Below are positions 35,547 to 44,901 of a stretch of DNA of 64,000 nucleotides, in pieces (the stretch's first letter is position 1; the number at the start of each line of letters is the position of its first letter). Source of the DNA: Cyclobacteriaceae bacterium (GTDB lineage Bacteria; Bacteroidota; Bacteroidia; Cytophagales; Cyclobacteriaceae); assembly GCA_019638255.1 (NCBI GenBank), contig JAHBUD010000001.1:1984001-2048000 (forward strand). The letters run 5' to 3'. The position numbers and the translations under genes are program-made. The notes under the pieces were generated by a model. That model saw nothing but the letters and a program-made list of their open reading frames with translations. It searched no databases and had not been told where the DNA came from.

Positions 35547-36410
35547 TCAATAACCCCTTCTTTCCGTTAATTTTTTTATCAATTTCGGATCTTTGAGGGG
35601 TACCAATAACGTAGGGGTTTCAACCTGTTCATCGAGCAGGTAATAGTTCGTCTTGTAGTACAAAAATACGGTTCTCTTATTCTCAGCTATAAACTCAAGA
35701 ATTTCATACAGGTTATTTTCGAACGACCCGTAAAGAAGAAGCTTACCGTTTTTGAAGATATAATGGAATGAATACTTTCTGTTTCCGGATTCTATGTTAA
35801 CCTCTATTGATGAGGTTACAAACGCATTGGCTATGAAGGCCAACTGATCGTAAGTTTCTTTGGAGGCAGTGCTTTCTGACTCAGACTCGGGGGTGAAAAC
35901 CTCTAACCGTGGCTTTATTACCTGACTGGATTCCGGTGTAGCAGTAATTTCTTGGGTTGAAGGCGTCTTTGTAGTTACTTCCTTTTCAGTTTCTGTAGTA
36001 ACCGGTGGATTTTCAACAGGCGGTTCTTCCGGTTGGGAAATTTCTTTATCAATATCCTCTACCTCTTCCGTAATGGCAATAGGCGCTGATGCGGGCTCAG
36101 AATCTTTAAAGTACCAGTAAGTTGCTGTGGTAATAAGTCCTGCCACAATTACCGATGAGGCTACTTTTGTGAGCAAGGCAGTTTGTCCTGCTGATCCGGA
36201 AGCTACAGGAACGTTATTCAGCATGGATTTGAGTTCAAGCATTCTGTGCTTCTGAATACTCTCAATCAGTTGCTGTTGAAACTGCAATTCGTTCTTTAAG
36301 CCTGGCTGGGTCTTCAGCTTTTGTTCAAATGCTGCCCGGTCACTATCGCTCATGCGGTTCGACAGGTAGTCGTCAAGCAGTTCTAAATCTTTTTCTATTT
36401 CAAAAGCCAT
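35547..36410 (-). CDS. Putative anti-sigma factor, single-span membrane protein
   Basis: This protein has 287 residues. A cytoplasmic helical N-terminus (DLELLDDYLSNRMSDSDRAAFEQKLKTQPGLKNELQFQQQL) resembles the start of anti-sigma factors without zinc ligands. A single membrane span lies at about 82-101. Beyond it is a Pro/Glu/Thr-rich linker (about 105-175) and a small beta-rich C-terminal domain of about 100 residues (about 185-287). It starts six bases past the stop of the ECF sigma gene, the usual pair order. The likely role is to hold the sigma factor at the membrane until an envelope signal appears. Confidence 0.75.
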   Translation of the reverse strand: MAFEIEKDLELLDDYLSNRMSDSDRAAFEQKLKTQPGLKNELQFQQQLIESIQKHRMLELKSMLNNVPVASGSAGQTALLTKVASSVIVAGLITTATYWYFKDSEPASAPIAITEEVEDIDKEISQPEEPPVENPPVTTETEKEVTTKTPSTQEITATPESSQVIKPRLEVFTPESESESTASKETYDQLAFIANAFVTSSIEVNIESGNRKYSFHYIFKNGKLLLYGSFENNLYEILEFIAENKRTVFLYYKTNYYLLDEQVETPTLLVPLKDPKLIKKLTERRGY

Positions 36411-36416
36411 CTCCTT

Positions 36417-36956
36417 TTAATCTAAAAAGTCCCGCTCAGAATACTGAGCCTTCACTAATTCATCCAATTTCTTTTTGCACTTATACTTTTTAGTCTTTGC
36501 AGTGTCTGTATTGGCAAAGCCAAGTTTTTCAGCAATATCCTGCATCGACATTTCTTCAAAGTAATAATACATTAAAACCTTTTTACAGGTTTCGCCCAAT
36601 TGGTCAATACAACGGGCAATTATTCTATTTCGTTCCTCCGTTTCTGTATCAATGATCACAGAAACATCCTTTTCTTCTCGCGAGAGCCGCTTTTTCCGAT
36701 CCAGTTCCTTCCGCCATAAATTCTGACATATACTGTAAATATATGTGCTGATTTTGGAGGTCATGACCAGCTTTCCGGAAGTGGCTTTTTGCCAGAACAC
36801 CACGAGGGCATCCTGATAAATATCCCGGGCTTCCTCTTCGGTTCCGCTATTGGTAATAACCAGCTTGGTCATCATCCGATAGTACTTCTTGTACAGCGTT
36901 TCAAGAGCCTTTTCATCGCCTTTGCAGATGCGTTCAAAGATCTCCTTTTCTTCCAT
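36417..36956 (-). CDS. ECF-type RNA polymerase sigma factor
   Basis: This is a small sigma-70 family factor of about 179 residues. Region 2 covers about 5-85 (EIFERICKGDEKALETLYKKYYRMM...EEEARDIYQDALVVFWQ), and region 4 about 115-165 (IDQLGETCKKVLMYYYFEEMSMQDIAEKLGF...AKTKKYKCKKKLDEL). There is no region 1 or 3. I chose the ATG at 36956 (MEEKEIF); another ATG at 36980 gives eight more residues. It is paired with the anti-sigma gene six bases downstream. The regulated genes are unknown; none of the neighbours shows an obvious shared promoter. Confidence 0.92.
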   Translation of the reverse strand: MEEKEIFERICKGDEKALETLYKKYYRMMTKLVITNSGTEEEARDIYQDALVVFWQKATSGKLVMTSKISTYIYSICQNLWRKELDRKKRLSREEKDVSVIIDTETEERNRIIARCIDQLGETCKKVLMYYYFEEMSMQDIAEKLGFANTDTAKTKKYKCKKKLDELVKAQYSERDFLD

Positions 36957-37050
36957 TACTGAGCTCGACCTGTATACCATTAGGGTTTAGGGTGGTAACC
37001 GTTGAATTAAATAGGCGTATAAATTTATCGATGAAGGGACTACAAGGTGG

Positions 37051-37482
37051 CTAAGATACCTTTTTCCACGTTTGCGTACGCCACACGGGCCCCCAGTACC
37101 CCCTAACTTTTAGGTCGTTTGATTCCAACCATAATTTACACCGGTAGACTCTTCCGGCCTCTGGGTCAAGAATATTGCCATCGGTGTACTCTGCACCACT
37201 GCGTTTCATTTCCCGTATAATTTCCATGCCCAGTATCTTGGTTTCGAACCGGTCATCATCCGCTGGACATTTGTCACACACAGGATCCTGATTGTCCCCG
37301 GGCTTGGGAAATAACTTAATGACTTTCCCAAAGATCAATCCATTGCGTTCAAATATTTCTACAATTGATTTTACTTCACCAGTCTTATCATCAATAGATT
37401 TCCATTTTCCGAGTATCGGGTTTTGAGCCGAAACTATTAGCACAATTCCTGAAAATAGCGTGGTGAACAATACATTTTTCAT
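37051..37482 (-). CDS. DUF2147 family secreted protein
   Basis: This is an exported protein of 143 residues with signal MKNVLFTTLFSGIVLIVSAQ. The DUF2147 domain opens with NPILGKWKSIDDKTGEVKSIVEIFERNGLIFGKVIKLFP and continues with the cysteine pair VCDKCPADDD. Later it has ILDPEAGRVYRCKLWLESNDLKVRGYWGPVWRTQTW, a beta-rich lipocalin-like pattern. Function unknown; it is widespread in Bacteroidota and Proteobacteria. The start codon lies about 30 nt behind the hppA terminator, so its promoter, if separate, overlaps that hairpin. Confidence 0.88.
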   Translation of the reverse strand: MKNVLFTTLFSGIVLIVSAQNPILGKWKSIDDKTGEVKSIVEIFERNGLIFGKVIKLFPKPGDNQDPVCDKCPADDDRFETKILGMEIIREMKRSGAEYTDGNILDPEAGRVYRCKLWLESNDLKVRGYWGPVWRTQTWKKVS

Positions 37483-37512
37483 ATAAGTTAAGAGGTCTTT
37501 TGGTGCTAAAAT

Positions 37513-37545
37513 AAAAAACCCTGACGGTTTCGTCAGGGTTTTTTA
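37513..37545 (-). terminator. Terminator of hppA
   Basis: A perfect stem AAAAAACCCTGACG-GTTT-CGTCAGGGTTTTTT is flanked by A- and T-runs and lies 19 bp past the hppA stop codon. The symmetry allows termination on both strands. Confidence 0.93.
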
Positions 37546-37563
37546 AGGTTATTATGCCCTTAA

Positions 37564-39864
37564 TTATTTCACCTCATCATGGTTTTCGGGGTGAGTTACG
37601 CTCACCACTTCTGTTTGAGGTGCTGCTTCTTTGATCGCTGTTTCTGTCGCAGGAGCAGGAGCCAATAAAGGAGCAATAACAAGCGCTACTACTGACATCA
37701 ATTTCAGCAAGATGTTCAGTGAAGGGCCCGAAGTATCTTTGAATGGATCGCCCACGGTGTCGCCCACCACAGCCGCTTTATGCGGATCTGATTTTTTATA
37801 AAACATCTGTCCGTTTATTTCCACACCTTCTTCAAAACTTTTCTTGGCGTTGTCCCAGGCGCCTCCTGCATTTGATTGGAAGATAGCCATCAATACACCG
37901 GAAACGGTAACACCGGCCAGCATACCCCCTAAGGCCTCCACGCCAAAACCCGGCAAGAAAGCAATAAGTACAGGCGCAATTACAGCCATTAAGCCCGGTA
38001 ATACCATTTGACGAATAGCAGCTTGCGTGGAGATTTCAACACACTTACCGTACTCGGCTTTGCCATCAGCTTCATCAAAAGTTTTTTGATCCTCGGTTGA
38101 CCAATCTTCTTTTGACTTATCGCCATTCCGCTTCATCACATCCAGGGCTGCCTTCAATTGGGGGATGGAAGCAAACTGTCTTCTTACTTCTTCTATCATG
38201 GACATGGCCGCACGACCAACAGCGCCCATAGCAAGTGCAGAGAAAACAAAAGGAAGCATTCCTCCGATGAATAATCCGGCCATAACGTTGGCTTTGGAAA
38301 CATCTATAGAGCCAAGCTTAGCAGTGGTCATAAAGGCACCAAAAAGAGCGAGTGCTGTAAGCGCAGCAGAGGCGATGGCAAAACCTTTACCGATTGCCGC
38401 AGTGGTGTTACCTACTGCATCCAACTTATCGGTGCGCGTGCGTACTTCCTTTGGAAGTTCAGACATTTCAGCAATTCCACCTGCATTATCGGAGATAGGT
38501 CCGTACGCATCAACGGCTAACTGAATACCCAAATTTGAAAGCATACCTACCGCTGCAATAGCAATACCGTACAATCCACCGAAATAGAATGCACCGATAA
38601 TTGACAAGGCAATAATGATAATAGGGATAGCAGTAGACATCATGCCTACGCCCAAACCAGAAATGATATTGGTAGCCGCTCCGGTTGAAGATTGTCTTAC
38701 AATTGACAGCACCGGTTTTTTGCCCATTCCAGTATAATATTCAGTAATCAAACCCACCATTAAACCGGCAATCAAACCGATAACAGTAGCCCAAAATACA
38801 CCTAAAGCCGTCATGGTGCGCACAACGTTTTGTCCATTCTCATCAGTATACAAAGGATCGGTAAACGTCCATTGTTCGGGTAACATGTAGGTAATGATGA
38901 AGTATGATGCGGCAATCATGAAACCGGATGAAATGAATTCACCCATGTTAAGTGCTTTTTGTGGATCGCCACCTTCTTTCACACGAACAAAGAATGTTCC
39001 GATGAACGACATAACAATTCCAACACCGGCCAACACCATGGGCAGGAGTACGGCAGAGAGACCATTAAAATTATCAACAAACCCGGGCACCATAAATGCA
39101 GCCCCAAGCACCATGGTTCCAATAATGGAGCCCACGTATGATTCAAAAAGGTCAGCACCCATACCGGCTACGTCACCAACATTATCGCCCACGTTGTCGG
39201 CAATGGTGGCAGGGTTAAGTGGGTGGTCTTCCGGAATGCCGGCTTCAACTTTACCCACGAGGTCAGCACCCACATCAGCGGCTTTCGTATAGATACCACC
39301 ACCCACACGAGCAAAAAGAGCGATAGAAGAGGCACCGAAAGAAAAACCCGTTATGATCGTGATAACCTGTGTGAGGTTAGCCTGATTGTCGATGCCAAAA
39401 ATATTGGAATAAATAATGAATAACGTACTTAATCCGAGTATCCCTAAACCAACAACGCCCATACCCATAACGGAGCCACCAACGAAGGCAACTTCAAGTG
39501 CTCTACCTAGGCTTGTGCGTGCTGCATTGGTTGTGCGCACATTGGCTTTTGTGGCAACACGCATCCCAATAAATCCGGCAAGTGCCGAACAGAATGCACC
39601 TAAAATAAAGGATACTGCTACGAGGGGAGATGATGTTTCAGCATTGGCGGTAACACCCAAAAGAATGGCCACGCACACTACGAAAATAGCAAGTATTTTG
39701 TACTCAGCTTTTAAGAAAGCCATAGCGCCCTCAGCAATGTGGCCGGCAATTTTTTGCATCTTGTCAGTGCCTGGATCTTGCTTGTTAACCCAAGCGCTTT
39801 TCCATAAAACAAAAATGATCCCGAGTACACCAAATACCGGAAGGAAATAGAGTAAATTGTCCAT
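37564..39864 (-). CDS. hppA: K+-dependent membrane pyrophosphatase (ion pump)
   Basis: This integral membrane enzyme hydrolyses pyrophosphate to pump H+ or Na+ across the inner membrane. It is 766 residues with about 16 membrane segments. The substrate-binding loop shows [38 protein letters not shown] ([12 protein letters not shown] about 221-232). The K+-dependence position reads [10 protein letters not shown] (Ala, as in the K+-dependent class). Whether it pumps Na+ or H+ cannot be told from motifs alone. A short charged tail (HPENHDEVK) ends the chain. It has its own promoter (39972-40002) and terminator, so it is a single-gene unit. Confidence 0.96.
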   Translation of the reverse strand: MDNLLYFLPVFGVLGIIFVLWKSAWVNKQDPGTDKMQKIAGHIAEGAMAFLKAEYKILAIFVVCVAILLGVTANAETSSPLVAVSFILGAFCSALAGFIGMRVATKANVRTTNAARTSLGRALEVAFVGGSVMGMGVVGLGILGLSTLFIIYSNIFGIDNQANLTQVITIITGFSFGASSIALFARVGGGIYTKAADVGADLVGKVEAGIPEDHPLNPATIADNVGDNVGDVAGMGADLFESYVGSIIGTMVLGAAFMVPGFVDNFNGLSAVLLPMVLAGVGIVMSFIGTFFVRVKEGGDPQKALNMGEFISSGFMIAASYFIITYMLPEQWTFTDPLYTDENGQNVVRTMTALGVFWATVIGLIAGLMVGLITEYYTGMGKKPVLSIVRQSSTGAATNIISGLGVGMMSTAIPIIIIALSIIGAFYFGGLYGIAIAAVGMLSNLGIQLAVDAYGPISDNAGGIAEMSELPKEVRTRTDKLDAVGNTTAAIGKGFAIASAALTALALFGAFMTTAKLGSIDVSKANVMAGLFIGGMLPFVFSALAMGAVGRAAMSMIEEVRRQFASIPQLKAALDVMKRNGDKSKEDWSTEDQKTFDEADGKAEYGKCVEISTQAAIRQMVLPGLMAVIAPVLIAFLPGFGVEALGGMLAGVTVSGVLMAIFQSNAGGAWDNAKKSFEEGVEINGQMFYKKSDPHKAAVVGDTVGDPFKDTSGPSLNILLKLMSVVALVIAPLLAPAPATETAIKEAAPQTEVVSVTHPENHDEVK

Positions 39865-39971
39865 GTTACGAATTAGTTATCGATTCAGTTTAAGTTACTT
39901 GTTGCTTTGTAAATGTGCCTGCTGCGTAGTGATTCAGGCTTGTTTTAAATAATCTGGCTTAAAAAGCAGCG

Positions 39972-40002
39972 CAAAGATAGAATAACTGATAAAACCTGCA
40001 AA
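39972..40002 (-). promoter_or_regulatory. Bacteroidota promoter of hppA
   Basis: On the minus strand TTTG (39999-40002) is followed after exactly 19 bp by TATCTTTG (39972-39979), a perfect match to TTTG-N19-TAnnTTTG. The start codon is about 108 bp downstream, leaving a roughly 100-nt leader. Confidence 0.75.
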
Positions 40003-40041
40003 AATGGTCAAAATGAACGCAATTTTCAGGTTAACGCAGCT

Positions 40042-40431
40042 TTAAGAAGTAGGGGCAAACAGTTCGCGCATGGCTGTCCATAAGCGCTTTTTCCGTTCGT
40101 CATTTAACATATCGGGGGAATCGGCAACCAATGCATGTATGCCCTGATGTGCTGAAACCTGATAAGGGGTGTTGATTTCTTTAATTTTGGATCCGAAGGA
40201 TAAAATCATGCTGGGCTTGAATACTTGTAGCGATTGAAAATCAGTGGATGCAAATTCCAATAGCTGAACCTGTTCGAGTTTAAGGTTAACAGCGCCAAGG
40301 ATTTTACGCAAAAGCTCAATCTCAATGTTCTTATAAGAAGTCCACGGCCTTGGAACTAACACAATTACTTTCCCTTGAATATCGAAGATATCTTCAGTAA
40401 AAATTTGTGATGCGGACTGCGCTATACTCAT
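40042..40431 (-). CDS. Uncharacterised protein, possible HolD-like (DNA pol III psi) fold
   Basis: This is a soluble protein of 129 residues. Its alternating pattern (IQGKVIVLVPRPW...LLRKILGAVNLKLEQVQLLEF...ILSFGSKIKEI...ALVADSPDMLNDERKKRLWTAMRELF) suggests a small alpha/beta Rossmann-like fold. It resembles the E. coli psi subunit (HolD) in layout: an LxVSPDQVLQL-like segment, then a LGxx segment, then a terminal D-x(5)-KxxLW helix. This is a weak, recalled likeness and not a motif match, so it is inference. It starts right at the thioesterase stop (no gap), so the two are likely co-translated. Confidence 0.6.
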   Translation of the reverse strand: MSIAQSASQIFTEDIFDIQGKVIVLVPRPWTSYKNIEIELLRKILGAVNLKLEQVQLLEFASTDFQSLQVFKPSMILSFGSKIKEINTPYQVSAHQGIHALVADSPDMLNDERKKRLWTAMRELFAPTS

Positions 40432-40953
40432 TTAGTTGATATCGAAAATAGACTTAAGTTCATGAGCATCCTGTGGTTTCATTCTGCCCGCCAATATTAG
40501 CCTAAGCTGTCTTCTGCGTAAAGCACCATTGTAAAACTCTTTGTCTTTTTCTGTTTCCGGTTCGATTTCAGGAACGTCAATCGGTCGGCCGCTTTGGTCT
40601 ACGGCAACAAACGTGAAGAACGCACTGTTGCTTTCCATTTTTTTTCCGGAGGGGATGTCTTCAGCTTCAACATCAATTCGCACTTCCATGGATGAACTAA
40701 AAGCCCGTGTTACATTAGCTTTTAACGTAACAACATTGCCAAGCAGAATCGGGTGCTTGAAAGAAATATTATCTACGGATGCAGTAACCACAATACGGTT
40801 AGAGTGTTTCTGTGCTGCAATGGCCGACACGATGTCCATCCAGTGCATCAGTCTTCCTCCCATCAGGTTATTTAAGGTATTAGTATCGTTGGGCAGTACA
40901 AGTTCTGTCATGCTCACAAAGGATTCGCGCGGATATTTCTTTTTACGGGCCAT
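40432..40953 (-). CDS. Hotdog-fold acyl-CoA thioesterase (YciA/ACOT type)
   Basis: This enzyme hydrolyses acyl-CoA to free acid and CoA, 173 residues. The hotdog motif is VLPNDTNTLNNLMGGRLMHWMDIVSAIAAQKHS at about 15-50, with the conserved NxxxGG(R)LM and a following acidic residue, and VTASVDNISFKHPILLGNVVTLKANV. The ATG at 40953 was chosen; the frame opens with a TTG upstream inside pcm. It lies 23 bp downstream of pcm and touches the next gene. The chain length suits the hexameric YciA/ACOT7 class. Confidence 0.9.
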   Translation of the reverse strand: MARKKKYPRESFVSMTELVLPNDTNTLNNLMGGRLMHWMDIVSAIAAQKHSNRIVVTASVDNISFKHPILLGNVVTLKANVTRAFSSSMEVRIDVEAEDIPSGKKMESNSAFFTFVAVDQSGRPIDVPEIEPETEKDKEFYNGALRRRQLRLILAGRMKPQDAHELKSIFDIN

Positions 40954-40976
40954 CTGACTTTTTAAATAACACCTAA

Positions 40977-41627
40977 CTATTTTCTCCAACCCTGCTCACC
41001 CAGCAGTGGCACAAAACTAAAGTAATCGAAAGCTTCTTTTACATGCTGTCCGTTTTTTTTACGGATTCTCATCATCGTTTGCCGCTCACGATCGCCAACA
41101 GGTATTACCAGTATTCCGCCTTCATTCAATTGGTTGAGGAGTGCCTCGGGAATAACGGGCGCACCTGCTGTTACAATAATTTTATCGAAGGGTGCTTTTG
41201 TCGGAATGCCTTTGGAACCATCGCCAAAAAAGAAAAAAGGTTTATAGCCGAGTTTGGGTAAAAATGACTTTGCAGTTTCGTAGAGCTTTTTGTTGTACTC
41301 AATGGTGTAAACCTTTGCACCTAGCTCCAGTAGTATGCACGCCTGGTACCCCGAACCGGTACCAATCTCCAGCACCTTATCACCTGGTTTTATTTCCAGT
41401 TTTTCTGTCTGGAAGGCAACCGTATAAGGCTGGGATATCGTTTGACCCTCTCCGATGGGGAAAGCCTTGTCCTGATAGGCATGCTCCAGCAGGGCATTAT
41501 CGAAGAAAACGTGCCTTGGAACCTTGCCAATAGCAGCCAAAACCTGTTCGTCTTTTATACCCTTATTTCGGAGTATTTTAACCAACTTATTCCGTAGACC
41601 CCGTTGCTTGTAATTATCCTCCAACAT
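40977..41627 (-). CDS. pcm: Protein-L-isoaspartate O-methyltransferase
   Basis: This enzyme repairs isoaspartyl residues in aged proteins by SAM-dependent methylation. It has 216 residues. The substrate loop GQTISQPYTVAFQ is at about 61-73, SAM motif I VLEIGTGSGYQ at about 85-95, and post-I YTIEYN follows. I chose the ATG at 41627 (MLEDNYKQRGLRNKLVKIL) over a TTG 14 codons upstream, because the family begins there. It leads a three-gene run with the thioesterase and the 129-aa protein. Confidence 0.95.
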   Translation of the reverse strand: MLEDNYKQRGLRNKLVKILRNKGIKDEQVLAAIGKVPRHVFFDNALLEHAYQDKAFPIGEGQTISQPYTVAFQTEKLEIKPGDKVLEIGTGSGYQACILLELGAKVYTIEYNKKLYETAKSFLPKLGYKPFFFFGDGSKGIPTKAPFDKIIVTAGAPVIPEALLNQLNEGGILVIPVGDRERQTMMRIRKKNGQHVKEAFDYFSFVPLLGEQGWRK

Positions 41628-41733
41628 TTCGTTTTGGGGCAAAAAAGGGCATTTTTTAGCCACAAACAAAGTTTCTGAAAATCTTTAGGAAAATTGAAAC
41701 CAACAGCCGTACTTTAGGGTTCTCTCATGCACA

Positions 41734-42138
41734 GTGAATAAGCTTTTTGCCATAGCGTTCACGTGTATTTACCTGCTCCTGACAGTAGGCGTGGTGAAAA
41801 CCACACACTACTGCATGGGGCGGGCAAAATCCGCGGAAATTTTCAGCTTTGAGGCCAAGAAATGCGCCTGTAGTCGCTTTATCCCCAAAGATTCAGGTTG
41901 TTGCCACGATGAGCACGAAATCATCAAAGTTCAAGATGATCAGTCTGTTACGGCAAATTTAACCACTCCAGTTCCTGATTTATTCGTATTGAGCAGTATT
42001 CAACATGAAGAGCTTGTTTATATAATTGATGAAACAATTTTTTATAACCGTTATAACGATTATTTTCCTCCTCCTGAGGCCATTTTCAGGGTCAATTGCT
42101 GTTTTCTTCTGTACGACAGTCATGACTTGATTGGGTAA
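41734..42138 (+). CDS. HYC_CC_PP family protein
   Basis: This is a small exported or membrane-anchored protein of 134 residues. It starts at a GTG with a hydrophobic N-terminal segment (KLFAIAFTCIYLLLTVGVV). The family's three marks are present: HYC in THYCMGRAKS (about 25-27), paired cysteines (CACSRF and SGCCHDEHE, about 44-58) and PP in DYFPPPE. Cys and His residues suggest metal handling. It is the first of a set with an HMA-domain protein and a TonB receptor, a gene group that I associate with copper or other heavy-metal transport. Confidence 0.8.
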   Translation: MNKLFAIAFTCIYLLLTVGVVKTTHYCMGRAKSAEIFSFEAKKCACSRFIPKDSGCCHDEHEIIKVQDDQSVTANLTTPVPDLFVLSSIQHEELVYIIDETIFYNRYNDYFPPPEAIFRVNCCFLLYDSHDLIG

Positions 42139-42211
42139 GACCTTAATTGGTTTTGCGTGCCATTCAAGTGGCAACATTTTTTAGATCAATCAATTAAAAA
42201 AAAATCAAATC

Positions 42212-42574
42212 ATGCAAACGAACATCATTATCTCAATTATATTCTTGCTGGCATCATTAAATGCCTTTGGTCAGAAAAATTCAAAAGTTGTTACGGCTGA
42301 TATTAAAGTTTATGGAAACTGCGGCATGTGCAAAGAGCGTATTGAAGCTGCCCTCGATTATAAAGGCATAAAAACATCGAGCTGGGATGCCCAGACAAAA
42401 AATCTTAAAGTAGTTTACTCACCTTCCAAAATTACCGAGCAAAAAATCCATGAATTGGTGGCAGCAGCAGGCCATGATACAAATAAGGTAAAGGCTAAAG
42501 ATGAAATATATGCCGACCTGCCGTTTTGCTGCTTGTACCGCGATCATGATCACGAAGGCATGGACGACAACTAA
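42212..42574 (+). CDS. Periplasmic heavy-metal-associated (HMA) domain protein
   Basis: This is a secreted metal-binding protein of 120 residues. The signal peptide MQTNIIISIIFLLASLNAFG precedes an HMA ferredoxin-like domain (about 25-100), with metal site GNCGMC (about 35-40) and GIKTSSWDAQTKNLKVVYSPSKI. After it comes a Cys/His tail, DLPFCCLYRDHDHEG. The tail likely binds additional metal. It precedes the TonB receptor by six bases. The likely job is passing metal between the receptor and an inner-membrane pump; the metal is probably copper, by inference from the motif. Confidence 0.9.
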   Translation: MQTNIIISIIFLLASLNAFGQKNSKVVTADIKVYGNCGMCKERIEAALDYKGIKTSSWDAQTKNLKVVYSPSKITEQKIHELVAAAGHDTNKVKAKDEIYADLPFCCLYRDHDHEGMDDN

Positions 42575-42580
42575 GCGACT

Positions 42581-44863
42581 ATGCAACGTGTGAAATTTAT
42601 AGTAGCAACGACACTGTCGCTTGTCTTATTTTTCTTTTCTGCCGAGGCTCAACAAGTAATGGGCGTGGTAGTTGAAAGGAATGCAAAGGGTGTAGACGAA
42701 CCTGTGGCTGGGGCCAACGTTGTTTGGCTAGGAACCACTGTAGGAACTGCATCGGGTGGAAATGGCGTATTCATGATCGACCGGGTGGAGGGTTCTTCAA
42801 AACTTATCGTTAGTCATGTAGGATATAGACCTGATACGATATTGATCACAAGTCAACTTCGTGTTAAAGTAACCCTTGTAGCTGATGATTATCTTGAGGA
42901 GATTACTGTAACAGGGTGGAAGCCTTCAGCGGGCATTGATCATTCCCACAGTATCAATACGGTTGTCATGACGGAGCAGGAACTGTTTAAAGCTGCTTGT
43001 TGCAATCTTTCTGAAAGCTTTGAAACAAACCCTTCGGTTGATGTAGCCTTCACGGATGCTGTTACCGGAACCAGACAAATCCAAATGCTTGGGCTTTCCG
43101 GGCCCAACACAATGATTTCCATCGAAAACATGCCGGGTGTTCGGGGGTTAGCCTCCAGCCAGGGAATTCAGTTCATACCGGGTACTTGGATTAACTCAAT
43201 ACAAGTAACAAAAGGCACGGGTTCTGTGATCAACGGCTACGAAAGTATTGCTGGGCAGATTAATGTGGAGTTAAAGAAACCGGAGGAAAGTGAGCGGTTG
43301 TACATCAATGGTTACATCAATAATGCTGCCCGTTCGGAATTAAATGTTAACTACACGGCACATACAGGAAGTAAATGGGCAACAACATTTTTATTGCATG
43401 GTAGCACCCGGCCTTTTGAAATGGATACAAACAACGATGAGTTTATGGACTTCCCAACCGGGTCGCAACTCAACGTAATCAACCGTTGGGTCTATAACAA
43501 TAATAAAGGTTTGCTCGGACAGGTAGGAATTAAAGTACTAACGGATAATAAGCTGGGCGGACAAATGGGTTTTCATCCGGAACACGACAGGTTTACTATG
43601 GATCGCTATGGATTCGAAATAATGACGAACCGATATGAGTTATGGGGAAAATTAGGATACCAATTTTCTGGAAGCCCCTATAGAAGTATAGGATTACAAG
43701 TATCAACCGTCAGCCACAATCACGACAGTTATTATGGTTTTACGATTCATGACGCTCACCAGCGATCAGCCTATGCTAACTTGATTTATCAATCGATCAT
43801 CGGAAGCACCCATCACAAGTTTAAAACCGGTGCAAGCTTTTTGTTTGATCGGGTAGACGAGATCTTTTCAAACCAGCAAACTGATATCATTTACAGGGAT
43901 ACACCCATAAATTCAATCTCTTTCGACAGGAGAGAATTTGTTCCCGGAGTTTTTATGGAGTACACCTATGATGCGGGAGGAAAGTTTTCCGCCATTGCAG
44001 GCCTTCGCCTAGACCATCATAATTTATTTGGTCCACTTTACACACCTCGTCTGCACCTGCGATACAACGCTAGTGAAACCACAACGTTACGCGCATCGGG
44101 TGGAAGGGGAATACGGTTGGCGAATTTGTTAACCGAGAACACAGGTGTATTGGTATCTGCCCGTCAGTTTGTATTTAGCGGTTTACAAGCAAATTACGCG
44201 TATGGATTCAAACCCGATATGGCATGGAACTTCGGTTTAAATATTTCTCAGGATTTCACATTGGATTATCGTGCAGGGGCAATTACAGTGGATTATTTCT
44301 TTACTGATTTTGAAAATCAGGTTGTTCTCGACCTTGATAACACAGCGCGTGAGGCTAGATTTTTCGGACTTAACGGCAAATCATTTTCCCATAGTTTCCA
44401 ATTTCAGGTTGACTATGAACTAATGCGCAGGTTTGATTTACGACTGGCGTACCGATGGCTGAATGTTCAGACAGATTATACGGAAGGCCGGTTAACGCGG
44501 CCGCTCATTCCGGAGCACCGTGCCTTCATGAACCTGGCTTATGAAACCAAAAACAAGTGGAAGTTTGATTATACAATTCAATGGCTTGGACAACAGCGAA
44601 TTCCGGATACTTCGCAGAATACTCCGGAATATCAATTGTCATCCTATTCAGTGGATTATATGCTAATGAATGCTCAGGTTACAAAAGATATTAAAGACAA
44701 GTGGAGTGTTTACCTGGGCGTTGAGAACCTGAATAATTTTACGCTAGATAGTCCTATTGTGGCAGCTGCTGAACCGTTTGGACCTTATTTCGATTCATCG
44801 CTCGTATGGGGACCAATTTTTGGCAGAATGATTTATGCGGGTTTCCGTTTCCGGATTAAGTAG
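42581..44863 (+). CDS. TonB-dependent receptor of the metal cluster
   Basis: This outer-membrane receptor has 760 residues: signal peptide (ends FSAEAQ), carboxypeptidase-regulatory-like domain (about 25-105), plug (about 120-235) and barrel ending in GFRFRIK. At the start of the plug a cysteine pair occurs in FKAACCNLSESFETNPSVDV (Cys140-Cys141), in a stretch with metal-like ligands nearby (DHSHSIN). The pair and the adjacent HMA and HYC_CC_PP genes suggest a metal cargo. No Fur box was recognised upstream. A perfect 12-bp-stem terminator closes the operon. Confidence 0.92.
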   Translation: MQRVKFIVATTLSLVLFFFSAEAQQVMGVVVERNAKGVDEPVAGANVVWLGTTVGTASGGNGVFMIDRVEGSSKLIVSHVGYRPDTILITSQLRVKVTLVADDYLEEITVTGWKPSAGIDHSHSINTVVMTEQELFKAACCNLSESFETNPSVDVAFTDAVTGTRQIQMLGLSGPNTMISIENMPGVRGLASSQGIQFIPGTWINSIQVTKGTGSVINGYESIAGQINVELKKPEESERLYINGYINNAARSELNVNYTAHTGSKWATTFLLHGSTRPFEMDTNNDEFMDFPTGSQLNVINRWVYNNNKGLLGQVGIKVLTDNKLGGQMGFHPEHDRFTMDRYGFEIMTNRYELWGKLGYQFSGSPYRSIGLQVSTVSHNHDSYYGFTIHDAHQRSAYANLIYQSIIGSTHHKFKTGASFLFDRVDEIFSNQQTDIIYRDTPINSISFDRREFVPGVFMEYTYDAGGKFSAIAGLRLDHHNLFGPLYTPRLHLRYNASETTTLRASGGRGIRLANLLTENTGVLVSARQFVFSGLQANYAYGFKPDMAWNFGLNISQDFTLDYRAGAITVDYFFTDFENQVVLDLDNTAREARFFGLNGKSFSHSFQFQVDYELMRRFDLRLAYRWLNVQTDYTEGRLTRPLIPEHRAFMNLAYETKNKWKFDYTIQWLGQQRIPDTSQNTPEYQLSSYSVDYMLMNAQVTKDIKDKWSVYLGVENLNNFTLDSPIVAAAEPFGPYFDSSLVWGPIFGRMIYAGFRFRIK

Positions 44864-44865
44864 GA

Positions 44866-44900
44866 GTTTTTCCGGGATAATCATGTCCCGGAAAAACTTT
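44866..44900. terminator. Terminator between the metal receptor and the CHAT operon
   Basis: A perfect 12-bp stem, GTTTTTCCGGGA facing TCCCGGAAAAAC, with loop TAATCATG. A-runs and T-runs on either side suit both strands, and the genes on each side converge on it. Confidence 0.9.
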
Positions 44901-44901
44901 T

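Noticed and set aside
39416..39850. Plus-strand open frame opposite hppA
   Set aside because: It is a shadow of the Gly/Ala-rich membrane coding strand of a certain hppA gene. Its residues are Pro/Thr/Ala-rich without any recognised domain.
42158..42173. Small hairpin TGCCA-TTCAAG-TGGCA before the HMA gene
   Set aside because: The stem is only five pairs and the T-run is interrupted (ACATTTTTT), too weak to call a terminator.
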